The position numbers and the translations under genes were made by a program. Positions 11,501 through 23,500 of a stretch of DNA of 64,000 nucleotides are shown in pieces; within the stretch, counting starts at the first letter, position 1, and every line of letters starts with the position of its first letter. The stretch spans positions 185,336 through 249,335 of the forward strand of contig SJOL01004581.1 in the NCBI GenBank assembly GCA_004794785.1. The letters are read 5' to 3'. The notes under the pieces were generated by a model. That model was not told the DNA's origin, made no database searches, and saw nothing but the letters and a program-made list of their open reading frames with translations. This stretch comes from Opisthorchis felineus. Taxonomy: Eukaryota; Platyhelminthes; Trematoda; Opisthorchiida; Opisthorchiidae.

Positions 11501-14500
11501 AGTTGAGTATATCAGCTGCAAACCACGCACAAAGGGTACGCTGACTTCAGCTGCTACAATTTTCGTCACCAAAAATGGGAGAATAAGCGAGGGATAGTCG
11601 GACAATGGGAGCCACGGCATAGTCATTCGATGGAGCGGGAAACCGGGTAGCTGCGCATTAAAGGCGATAACTTGGATGCATGAGCGCCACTGACTGCGAC
11701 TGAGTCACTGATGAATACTGTGCTTGGGTCCCCGTCCAAAATGGCGCAGATGGGGACTCAGTTGTTGACCCAAATGAGTTTACTGGCTAAGGATTCCACC
11801 CTTCGTTTTCAGGTCACATATTGTCCGCTTCTCGGTTGTTCCCGCTTGGCAGTTCTGCAAGGTGGACGGTCCTCCGACATGCGAAGTCATAACCAACATA
11901 GCCTGAGTGTGAGTAGCTTGTAAATCGCGAGCCCCTTGTTCATAACCAGCCAGTGTGCCCAAGGCATTGATAATCTGATTTTCCCACCAAATCCGGTTTC
12001 GCATGCAGATATCTCTAACATGTTGGTGGCACGTCAATAAGTTGAAGATCAATGTTAAGAGAAGGCACCCTTGCCCTACACAACAGACGTAGTGAACTCA
12101 GGTTGTGGATGGCTGTATACCCGTACGGTCCCACAGGACTTGGCATAAACTGCCATTATGATGGATAAAATGTAGAAACACTGATTGCCAGACAATGCCA
12201 TAGTTTCTGAAGAACACTGGAGACAGCAACAGCCTACAGATCAAAACTACTGACGCTGGACGTTTGAAGGATTCAAGGTTCAAGGAAATATGTGGTAAAT
12301 GCATCCCGACCCAGGACGAAACCCAGCTTGATTCTCAGGAATTGATTAGCCTGAGCAAGGTAACACGAGAGCATCTTGGGTGCCATGGCTAGTAGGCTGA
12401 TGGTAGGGTCGTTTTCGTACGGTTGCTGCATCCTTGTTTGAAGATTCGAATGATTTTCGAAGCATACCATTCCACCAGCATTCTGTTTTTATTCCAGATA
12501 GCTGTTAACATCCGTCAGACTGCTCACCAAAGCCCCACTACTATTTTTGAAAAGTACAGGGTGCTTTGTCGCGTCGGAGGAACGATATATAGTACTATAT
12601 TTCTGATGTCGCTGGCGGGAAGGTACGGATGTTCCACGCAAATTCTTTAGGTTCTTGGTAAGATTGTATTTTAAGGAGGTCAGCGGAACCGTTACTCGGA
12701 GTCTTCAGCCCATCACTCAAGACGAAGAGTCTGAAAATGACATGCCATCCCATCTTCCTCGCAAGTCGTTTCGCAGATAGCTGTCTTCTTTTGACCAGCT
12801 GACAGAATCAGATTAAACAGAAAGCGGTTGGTTCCTGATGCGAGTCATCTCCAGTTGCTGGACTCTGGCAATCGAACAGCATTCCGTCGCCCCTCAGGCC
12901 CTTCATTATCCGGAATGTGAGGGTAGTCTGCGTAAGCCACCGTGACTGCTATCTTTTCAGGTATTAGTGATAACATGCTGACTTCGACGATATTCAGTAC
13001 TATTTTTGATCCAGTCGGATGGCCTAGACAGAGCCCTAAAATCCCAGAGCATAGATTCCTTTACCCTTACATTCATACTTCAACCAATTTTTATCACCAG
13101 CGTGATTGCGCGTTCCTAGTAGCTTTCTAGCCAAACTAGCTTGTTGTTGTTGGGCTACTGAAACCCGTTGAAGTTAGACAGGACTGCTGTGCCTCAGCCT
13201 GCGTAATCCTGCAGAAGAGTGAATGGATAACCGGGCCAGCACAACAGCACGACCGGAATCAAGTTGCAAAACCTAAAAGAAGAGTGAACTTTGACTAAAT
13301 CCCTCCACCGATAACTGATGCCCACATGATCCAGCTGAACCCATGACGGCTTGTTGTTGGTGCCTCCTGAGTAATTCGATGTGAGCCCTTGTGCTGAAAG
13401 TTCATACTGGCTGGGAACAGACGATGTTTGGCACACAACTCTAGATCACCTGCATGGTTAGCGCCGACTCTGAAGATACCACCAACCCGTGCTTTATCAG
13501 GACGTTCACACCACTTGCCAGGACAACACCCATCCATCCTGCCAACCTTAGGCAATCGTGACGGATCTCAGTAAAACCCATCTTTCTCAGCTCCAGGATT
13601 GAAGTCCATCAGTGGCCATGCTGCCAAGACTTTCAGCTTTGGAGTTTAGTGCAACTCCCACATCATGGAAAACACGAATCACTATATCAGGATCACCGAA
13701 GTGAAGTGCTGAATATTTGAGGTGCTCAGTCTAAGCAGCGACATGGCATGAGTGCTTTTGCTGGCTCAGAAAAGTAGTTTCTGACTGTAAGACCATACCG
13801 TCTACGCCGATTCCAATAAACATTACTAGCTGAGTTAAAATTTACGGGTCGTCCGCTACCGAGGACGTAAGTAAAGTGAGGCGCTTCGGCAACGACCAAA
13901 ATCCCATTCAAGAAATAAAATGGGAGAATAAGCCGTGGTCAGAGGGAGGGCATTGGCTTCAACAATTTTCAGTGGCCATAAGGAAAAAAGCTTGTTGTCC
14001 CCGTTTTAGAAACTGCAATTTTCACATCAGAAAGAGAACATGAACGGCCTGCTATTAATGGATTGGAAGTGTCCCAAATGAGAGCTTCCATGAAAGGCTA
14101 TCTTATACGGACCATCGGTTCAGCAAACCGACAAGATACGACTGCATACCTTGGTGTTACCAATTAAGATCCCAGAGCAAAAGTCACATTTGCATGACTG
14201 AAGCTAAGGGATGATTCCTTTAACTCCCTGCTGAATCCAACAGATTTATCACCCCGCTGGGTGACGCCATGACTGAAATGTAGTGTATGCTTAATGCAAT
14301 CCAAATGATTTTAAATGTGGCAACTGATATTGCGTCTGTGACGTCAGTTTTAATATATGTGGCCGTCCACGTACCGTCGCCAACACTAAGTGACTGTCGT
14401 TAAAGTGATTCCGTATGGCTCAGTAACTGACGTCGAAATTCCAAACATATGAATGCAACATGGATGTAGTCGGATACCAGGACCGTGGAGACAAATTCTA

Positions 14501-17500
14501 ATGAAACAAATCGCGTTGATACAAGGATCTATAAAGCAGTTGAAGAATCAAAAAATCGCTGTTGTGGCTCCCGTTCGGTGCACAGCTGGCGGGCAACTGG
14601 AAAGGGGTCACGACCTGGGCTACGGACTACCGGCTCTGATAAACAAATGCTTCTTCAAGTCCAGAGTAGACGTCTGACAACCTGTTCAGGGAGATTTAGA
14701 TTACATTGGTAGTATTCTGTCGACGACTGCAGCCTTGCGGTTAGGGAATTAGAACCAAACTTTTTGATTCGGGTTATAATCGCTCTCCCGTCCAGGCAAT
14801 TCCCGAGCTACATAAAAGTAAGTTTTGTCAGCAAAAACAGTCATAGGACAGTGGTTGCCACCTGGTCGAATGGACCCATGTATTTCATTTAATTCACGTA
14901 GTGGCACGTGCAATCGAAAGTATGCTTGCCTTCAGTCTCAATCAGAATTTCTGACTAGAGTTAAGCAACAGTGAATACTGTTGGTATAATGCCGTCCATA
15001 ATGGTGAATAGCGTAAGGATAGTACGCCGACTTAGTCTATACTTCTATAAGATTAGGAATGTGCGGCTGACTCCTTTTTTCGAGACGTTCGACAGATCAC
15101 TTGAAGCCACCTCTACCCACACCGCTGACATTTCTCTCTTAATCACCTTACCACACTTTTTACACCTGTTGAATTTTCAGATTATTCGCTTCCATCACAT
15201 AGCTGCTCGACACTTGCCCATGAGTAGTGTAACACGACGCCTTTTCCTTTCAGTGAAGTAATAGTTACGTTCTGCATCAAATTTCGGCCTCACGTTGAAA
15301 AACTGCTTCGAAAAATTCACTGGGGCAGCCTACTTTTCCTCAAAAAACTCAAAGTATGTTGGGATTGCCCTTCCAGATACACTATATTATTGCCCCGTCA
15401 CACGCATCGCATTCTTAAAAATGCTGTCATTCGCAGGCCCCGACTACATCCGTAACCACTGTGGACTCCAAAAAGACAGGTGCAAGTTCGATTTAAATCG
15501 GGGTTGGGATAACAGATTCGAGTGGCATATGAAGGTGTGGATAGTTTTACTGGCACCAACATACAGGAAACTCCTACATCGAGGAGATAGTGTCCGGAGG
15601 CCAGCAGCCCCTAATAACCGAGCGTACATCAATTGGACGAATGTGTCACGTGCGGGCTACAGGCCAAGCGAAGGCATGCCCTCATTGGTCAGAATGCCAG
15701 CCAATCTGTATCGAGCATCTTCAGCTCGACGCTTCCCGCTCCCTCAAGGAGATTCCAGCACGACCTTGTGGAACGTTCTGTGATTACCCTATAAATACAG
15801 CTGTAATAATTTCCCTTTGTTTCCATAAAGGGTTGTCTGAAGCTACCGTGCCTTCTAATATATCATAGTGGGCGGAGCAGGAAGTCAAGGACCGACACGG
15901 AGTTGCACGACCGTTCAGCAAGTCACAACAGATAGTTACATGTTCGTGGGAAAGCCCAGTTTCCAGTCGAAATCAAGCATTCGGTCCGTACAGGTGAGTG
16001 CTAACCTCTAGTACCCTTCTAGTAGAAAGCAGTTAAGCAGAAGAAACAGCGACCCCGCCAAATACATTGAGATTCCTCTGAAAGACACCGCGATTTCACC
16101 AGGGGTCACGCCCCAAATTGGGAACCACCAGCATGGTGTGATTTCAGGGGATCCGACCTCGATCACAGACACGCTGGAGTGCATTGAGATCTTCAAGACA
16201 CTGTCCACAGTAGGGAGAATAGACAGTACAAGGTGAGAAGACAAACCATCCCAATCAAAACAATACTTGAGATAGTATGAAGACTGGTACCCAACGTTCC
16301 GTCGTTGGGAGAGTAAGTGGAAGGTTGAAGCATCTCGGGATACCTACATCGACCTGCACTTTCGGCGTGTTCAAATGCTGTATTTTCGGGGACCACAGGG
16401 CTTCAAAATGAAAAACATCAGCAAGCAACTTATTTCTATTGGGATAACAGGTAGTACCTACCGTTCAATAAAGAGAGGGCTTTACTGAGGTTTATGTGGT
16501 GGCTTATGGGTGAAAGTGACGTATTGATACCAGTGCTGTATTTTGGGCCAGAAGATACCTTCTTTACTAAAACTGGTTGTACTTATATTGCATGTATTCT
16601 TTGGTTGAATGCGGCACACGATCGTTCCACTAGGCGACCGGAAATGCCGTTAGTGGCACTAGATATTTTTTGTCCAATCGTGTGCGATCAATTCACGTAA
16701 CTACAATAATTTAGCTGAATGGATTGAAGAAGACGAGTTAGAAGAGTGAATAAGGTATATTTTTCCTCGCCAGATAAGAATATAAATGATAACAGGGTTC
16801 AGCTGTAACACCTTTTCGGTGCGTAGACGCCATGCCACCCGAGGAAAGCATGGGGGCTAAGATACTGTCACGATGCCAGGGACTGAGAACAATTGAGATG
16901 CCGGGGTTCAGTTCGAACTACGGTGCCTCCGGCCAGTAAGTTCGCGCCTTAAACACTGGACTACCTTACCAGATACGACAATCATCAATGCGCACAGCTA
17001 CCCGGACGTAATTATGAATCATTCCCAATGAATAAACAAGGGCGCAAGGATGAAGCGAAAGTAACCTCAGTCCCGCTAACCTACAACCCGAACAACTCGA
17101 AGCGGAGTGGTAAGCATGAAAAACTGTTTTACACACGAAACAAAGCAAAAAGAATCAGCGGACTCACCTTCAGTATATCCTCCAAAGTGTTCGGCCAAAA
17201 ATCGCCCTCGAAGTAGGGTATTTCAGTTGGTGAGACAAGCTGATGATCCAAAGCATCTTTGAGGATGTTTTTGTAATCCACAACTATTCCCTCTATAATG
17301 GCTTTCTGAAGCATTCGTCGATACCATTCTTGGAGACGCTTTGCTTTGGGGATCTTTTGTTCTGCTGGGTGCATGTGGAATATATAATCATCTCCTTCTC
17401 CTGGAGGACAGGCCCATATGTGCGCCATTGTGTAGCCACACCGCTTAGCGTATAGCAAGTAACCAACTAATATCTCGTGGTATACATCCGTTCGGTACTG

Positions 17501-20500
17501 TTTGGGTCGAAAGAAAAATACTGAATCTAGGTAAGCTACGTACACTCTTCGCCGATTGGGCTGAGGACTTTCAGATCCGTATTCCTGGACGTAAAGGCCG
17601 AAGAAGCAAACATCTTGTCCATCAATCTCTTGAAAGGCGAAAATCGCTTTCAGGCGGTATGGAAACGACTCCGATAGCTCGCCACTCTCTGTAAACCTGG
17701 CTCTCATAAGTGGTTTGACCTCTGCCACCTTATCTGAACTGGCCAATACCCGGATAGTGACTTCCCCTGTTCCCACTTCCTTTTTCTTTAGAAAATCATT
17801 CACCCGCTTTTCCAGAAATGCGCTCAGGCGGGTAACAGGAAGCTTTTTTGCCGTAAAACGGTTTTCCTTGCGTTTGAGACCACGCTCTCGCAAACAACCA
17901 GGACAAACAAACCCAGCAGGCCAAATCTCACCCATATGCAGAGCACAGACCTTATGCCACCGGCGACCGCATTCATTGCAAGTGACAAGCTCTTCCTTCT
18001 CCTTGACATTGTTCTTCTTCCGCTCGAACTGCTCTTTGGGTATCGACCTAAGAAAAGTAACGTCAGTTGAGACAGTAACTTACACAGATTGATTTGGTTC
18101 ATCGGCTAAGATGACGACATCACCTGCCTCGTCAAAGCATTTTTCGCATTGATAGTACTTGTCACAAACAAGACCCGTCGACTGCTTGTCACTAAAGGGA
18201 CCGTGATGGGAGTGCAAAGAGACGTACTTATTAAAGTATACAAAATAAGTTGCATCTCGATTAATCGCACACAAATTCGCGGACGCACAGTATAGACCTT
18301 GTGGTTGATATTCATAGTCTTGTCCACAGCAAAAACCCATTCCTTGCATTACTTGATCAATTCGACTCTGAAAGAGTTCCGCGAGCTACAGAATGTAGAT
18401 AAGTAAGTTATCTAACTGACATACCTTCGTGCACATTTTATAAACCTTGGAGTTCTTTTTATTGTATAACCAAGCATTATTGAACATGAGACGGAAATGT
18501 TCCACGACTTCCCAAGGGTCCTTGTAGTTTCCGTCTTCCAAGTTATTTCGGATAGTTGTCAGGTCCATGGGTTCCTTAATCACCTCGAAATAATCGGGGA
18601 TATGTAGCATCACCGGGTCGACAGGAGCACGGAAAGGTTCGGCAAACTTGTCATTGTAAACCTCCTCAAGTAACTGTAGAAAACTACGTAGCAGTTCCTC
18701 TCTGGACCACCGTTTCCAGTTAGTCTCGTCAGCTTTAACATTGAGGGATAACCCGGAAGCAGAGGATGTCAGGGTGGGAACGACAGGAAACGAGTCACCG
18801 CTAGTGGACGTTTCAACCACCGGTGGGTCCGTGCTTTTAGTCTCCACAGTTATACTCTCTTGCTTGATGGGAGAAGGATCAGAAACAGTGGTTGTCGGGA
18901 CGACACAAGCGGTTTTGAAGTCATCTGCAGATGGCTTTAACTGGATTGTAAGAGGAGCTGTGGTTGAAGAGGTGGAGGAAGAGGCATTTGATAAAGGCTC
19001 TGAAATAGTTGATGGGCCCGCTTCGGATTTATATCGACCTCTGTTATATGCATTTTGAAGGTACTGTTCGAATCGAGACATGTCGTTTTCGGAACCATTT
19101 GAATCTTGGGAAGTGAAAGACCCGAATTCGAACCCGTCTGAAGGGATACTGGTAGATGTACCGTTAGTTACGGTGCAGGCTACTCTGCTTGCGGCAGAAG
19201 TAACTGAGGGAGTCGAAGTTGTGGCGAGAGCTAACTGATTAGACAAAGCAGATAAGCTCTGGTTGAAATTTGACGTTCCAGAGGGACTTGTTGTGGTGGT
19301 GACGGCTGACTTTGAACTCACTGCCGTTACGTCAGAATTAGACTGTCGGCTTTTTCGCTTCTCTTCCAGTTCTCGGTGGATTTTGTAACACCTCTCGGCT
19401 AGAAGGCGAAAGTAGTGATCCATTGTGGTCGCCGTGCTATACATCTCTCGTTCGACTTTTCGCGCATATTCGATGAGATTGCGCATACGCGGGTCATTGT
19501 AAGCAGCGGGATCAGGGAACGGGAAAATGAACCGCACGCTAGCAGCGGAAAAAAAGAACAGGAGATTAAGATAAACAGTGTGTTCTTATACAAACAAGAA
19601 ACCATAAATTCTCAAAACGTTTGTCGAGAGGTTGAACAAATGTCAAGCAATCGCTTAAAAGCAGTAACAGCAACACCAAATTGGTAAGGACACTTGGGAA
19701 GCACAGATGACGCTCAGTAAAAAAGCACCACTATAAGCAGAACACCACTGAGGTTATTGAAAAAAAATTGAGATCGGAGGGGGCTCATCACTAGGTGAGA
19801 CGACTGTATATGGATGTGAAATGCCGACTCTCACCATTGAGCGGGTGGGTTATTATGAGTTTACGGAGTGGAAGACCACCTGTGTAATATAAACAATAAT
19901 CGTTAGGCTATAACACTTAAGGTGAGTAGCTGCCAACCCACCCGAAGGAAGCTCGAAGGCTGAGATACTGCCAGTTACGCAAACCTAGACGGGAGCAGTC
20001 GATATGCAGAGGCAGGATTCGGACTACAGGCCCTCTGGTCGTTAAGCTGTCACACTAACCACTAATCTAGCACGAGTTCAGACCCTCTTGTGAAAACCAC
20101 CGAGGTATTTACACCCTGTTGGTTGAGGTATGTGTGATTAGAAACCCTACAGACCACGGTACGATGGTGGTCTTAATCGCGAGCATGCCGGCATGCCTTA
20201 GTTTGACCGCCTAGCTACAGTTTGTCGTTGTATAGTAGGATCATGTCCAGCGAAGTAAGCCAAAGACGCCGCATCAATCCCATTCATGGCGTCTTATTTC
20301 GATATGATGCTCAGATGTGCTCATCTTATTACCGCTTTAAAGTGGGTGTACCTTGCTCTTGATCTTTTTTATAGGGAAATAAGGCCGTTTGTAGTGAGTT
20401 CCTCGGCCTACGTTTTTCTTCTCTTTACTAGAAATTCTTCATTACGGGTTGACACTTGAGTACCAGCACTTATTACCGACGTACTGCTGTCGACGATGAG

Positions 20501-23500
20501 ACACCTGACTGGTAGCCGATAGTTGTCCGAGACGCACCACCTGCGCTATCATCTACGAGTTGACCAATTACCAAGGGAACCGAACTCTCGAGAATCCCAG
20601 CTGGGTTTCGGTCTACAAGCGGATGTAACGAGGTTCATAGTGCGTAGTCGTGTGGACAGTACTACTTCTTTGGAGAGAAATTGTCATTTCTGGAGATCAC
20701 AGGTGTCGCACCCACACAAGTACATGGAGTTACAGCAGCATTTATCACATACTGAGCTACAAAATCCTCGTTCTCATTCCACCGGAATACAAACAGTAGT
20801 CTGGAAATATGTCCCTTCGTATGTCATTGCCTCTCGAACGTCTACTAATTCCCAAACAACAAACCACTCACATCTCGTCACTGGTGAGTGTAGTTCGATT
20901 TTGCCCAAGGTACTGTAGCGTAAGACGAACTCAATCTCAAATCCTCGTACTGCATTCAAGCCGACTGCCTGCAACCTTCGATTCGATCCTCAGACAGAAC
21001 TATCCAGGACCCTGTATACTGGAGATTGTGGAAAACTTTACATACCTCGGTAGTTGTATTAGCTCTGGCGGAAGTGTGTCTGATGAAGTCAGTGCAAGAA
21101 TCTCAAAGGCTCGAATCACAATTGCTAATTTGCGTCACTTGTGGCGTCAAAAAGGCATCTCACTAGATCTTAAGGGTCGCGTGTACCAGGCTACAGTAAG
21201 GGCTGTGTTGTTGTATGGGTGCGAGACATGGCCTCTGCGGACAGATGATATGAGGCGTCTTCAGGTTTTCGACCACCGATGCCTCAGAAGCGTGACTGGT
21301 TTTGGATTGAGTCAGCGTGTTAGTAACGAGGTGATTAGAAAACGGGTATTTGGTTGTGCTGCAGGCACTTCAATCGGGGAAAACATCCAGCACAACCGAC
21401 GACGATGGCTCGGTCATGTGCTACGCATGCCGAAACACCGTCTACCGAGACGAGTGTTGTTCTCCATGCCTCCTTCAGGATGGCGCAAACCGCGAGGTGG
21501 ACAACGTACGACTTGGCCGAAGGGCGTGAAAGAGACCACGAAGAGTTTGGGTGTTGTTGTTGTTGTACGCCTTCCGGGATGGGGCCCCCGTGACCCCGCC
21601 TGTGCTTGGCTAGAGACGTTCCAAGAAATGGCGGCTAATCGATGTCAGTGGCGTTCGTGCCGTCAGTTTCTTTCCAGATTGTCTGATTGAGCGCTTGGAG
21701 GTGTAGGCACCTCAGAACGCTTGACATATGTCAGCACTAGGTCCCCTCCCTCACCCACTCTTTTTCTCTTCTTTTCACTCTAAGGCTTTAAATATAATTA
21801 GACAAACCTTATGATTGTACGGCAGTGCAGCATCAGTGTCAACGCTGATGTCGCGGTCTTTGATGATGATTATGATTGATACTCTTGACGTTGTACTGTC
21901 TCTTGAGGACCAGAGCACAGGGTGAGCGCTTACTGCTTATCCTCGATAACCAGCAGGTACAATTAAAAGCACACAAGCTGTCTCTGTCCGTAGATGACAT
22001 CTGGACAAGCGGGTGTTGGCGTCATACTTGGTTCAGTTACTGAGTCCGCTTTGAACAGAATTCACGAAGATTCGATAGTGCATTCAAGGTTTCAAGCTAA
22101 CGTTAAAACGGCGAACGCTTATTATTGTTGCCTGTGCCCCCACCAGGGCCACTTCAGACCGTATACGACAACGCTTTGCTGGTACTATAAGCAGTGATCA
22201 CATGGAACGCTTGTTACAGTCGTGTGGATAAGACTCACTGTATAACAGTTTCCGGAACAGCTTCCGCAAACGTGTCACATGACATCCGCCCATGGGCATA
22301 TCGGCGGCAAGGAACTGTAGGGCATTGCAGCACATTTAAACTGACAACGCTTTAGTGTTCATGAAGATCACGCCCAGACAATTGCAGTAGACAGGTTCGT
22401 CTGGCTCAGTTGACGTAATCACAAGTATACAAAAGCTAGTAAACTGAGCTGGCGTGCTCTCAGCTATCCCAACCCAAAACACGAGGAGTTGGTCAAACAC
22501 TCAGCACGCTGTAATCTGCGAGTAATCCGCATATGGCGTTAGTTTGCCTAAAAGGGGCCAACTAGATGTCAACCCACTAGCTGATGATGAATGCGGTCAA
22601 ACTCAGGAGCAGCCCGAACACCGGGGGTATCACTGAAACAATACAATGAAGTTTGTTTTTTCGATCGTGTTCAAGAGGCGGAATTTACGTCTGTCACCAG
22701 GAATTCATGGGGTTTATTAGGTTACACAAGAGCAAGTAAAAGACAAAGCAAGGTGAGTCAGGCTATAAAGGGATACGGTAAACCGATAACCTTCATAAAA
22801 ACACTGAGCGCTGGATATTTCACCTGGAACACACATGCCGGTCGCCAAACCTCAAACTATCATGTGGTAACCTGTCATTGGGGGTCCAACAACTATCCGA
22901 CCATCCCAAAGACGCAAAGTTCCCAGTCCGAACTGTTGAAAGAGGAATGGCCGGTATAGATGGACCGAAATAACCACCATCCTCTTTGCGTGTACTTCAG
23001 GAAAGATACCAAGCGACCGCGTCACCACCACTCTCACCTCCGTATATGAAGGGCAGCCCACCGCGTAAACAACTAACCATTGGGGCCGATGACCTACAAA
23101 TGGCACGTCCAACTTGCGACAGTTGGAACACCAACACCACACACCAAGGACTAGTTCCTCTGGTGTTTCTTGCTACAAGTGACAATGCTGACTTTATGTG
23201 GAACTGGCTGTTCGGTGAATTCAGCGACATTCAGAAAAGTTTACATCTAGGGTAAGCCCGCTACAAACGAGGTTTTCGTGTACCTACCTGACATTTCTCG
23301 TTTGTTCAACTCTAGCACCCTTTCGGCGCCTAACTGCCATGCCAAAAGAAGGAGGCACGAGGGTTGGGATACTGCCAGGTTGACCAAGGCTACACAGGAG
23401 CAGTCGATATGCAGAGGTTGGGTTCGAACCACGGACCTTCCGGTCCGTAAGCTGGCGCCTTAACCGCTGAGCTATCAGGGGCCCCTGACATTTCTAATAA

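Larger units (their letters stand above)
8581..17167 (-). other. CBP intron 4 (8587 nt), repeat-bearing
   Basis: The donor GTGAGT follows AAG at 17168 and the acceptor is CAG at 8581. It separates the acetyltransferase core exon from the acidic linker in phase 0. It holds a long decayed LINE on the minus strand (11640-13565), a tRNA-derived SINE (16804-16975), an 11-nt G run (10514-10524) and a possible LTR-like piece near 15644-15867. Nothing else between 8600-11600, 13570-15640 and 15870-16800 was recognised. Confidence 0.85.

Noticed and set aside
17715..18092. 125-codon plus-strand frame
   Set aside because: Antisense to the CBP acetyltransferase/PHD exon.
23400..23480. Possible tRNA gene on the minus strand
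   Set aside because: A and B boxes are present, but the sequence continues into a body shared with three other copies and is flanked by a target-site duplication, so it is a SINE.
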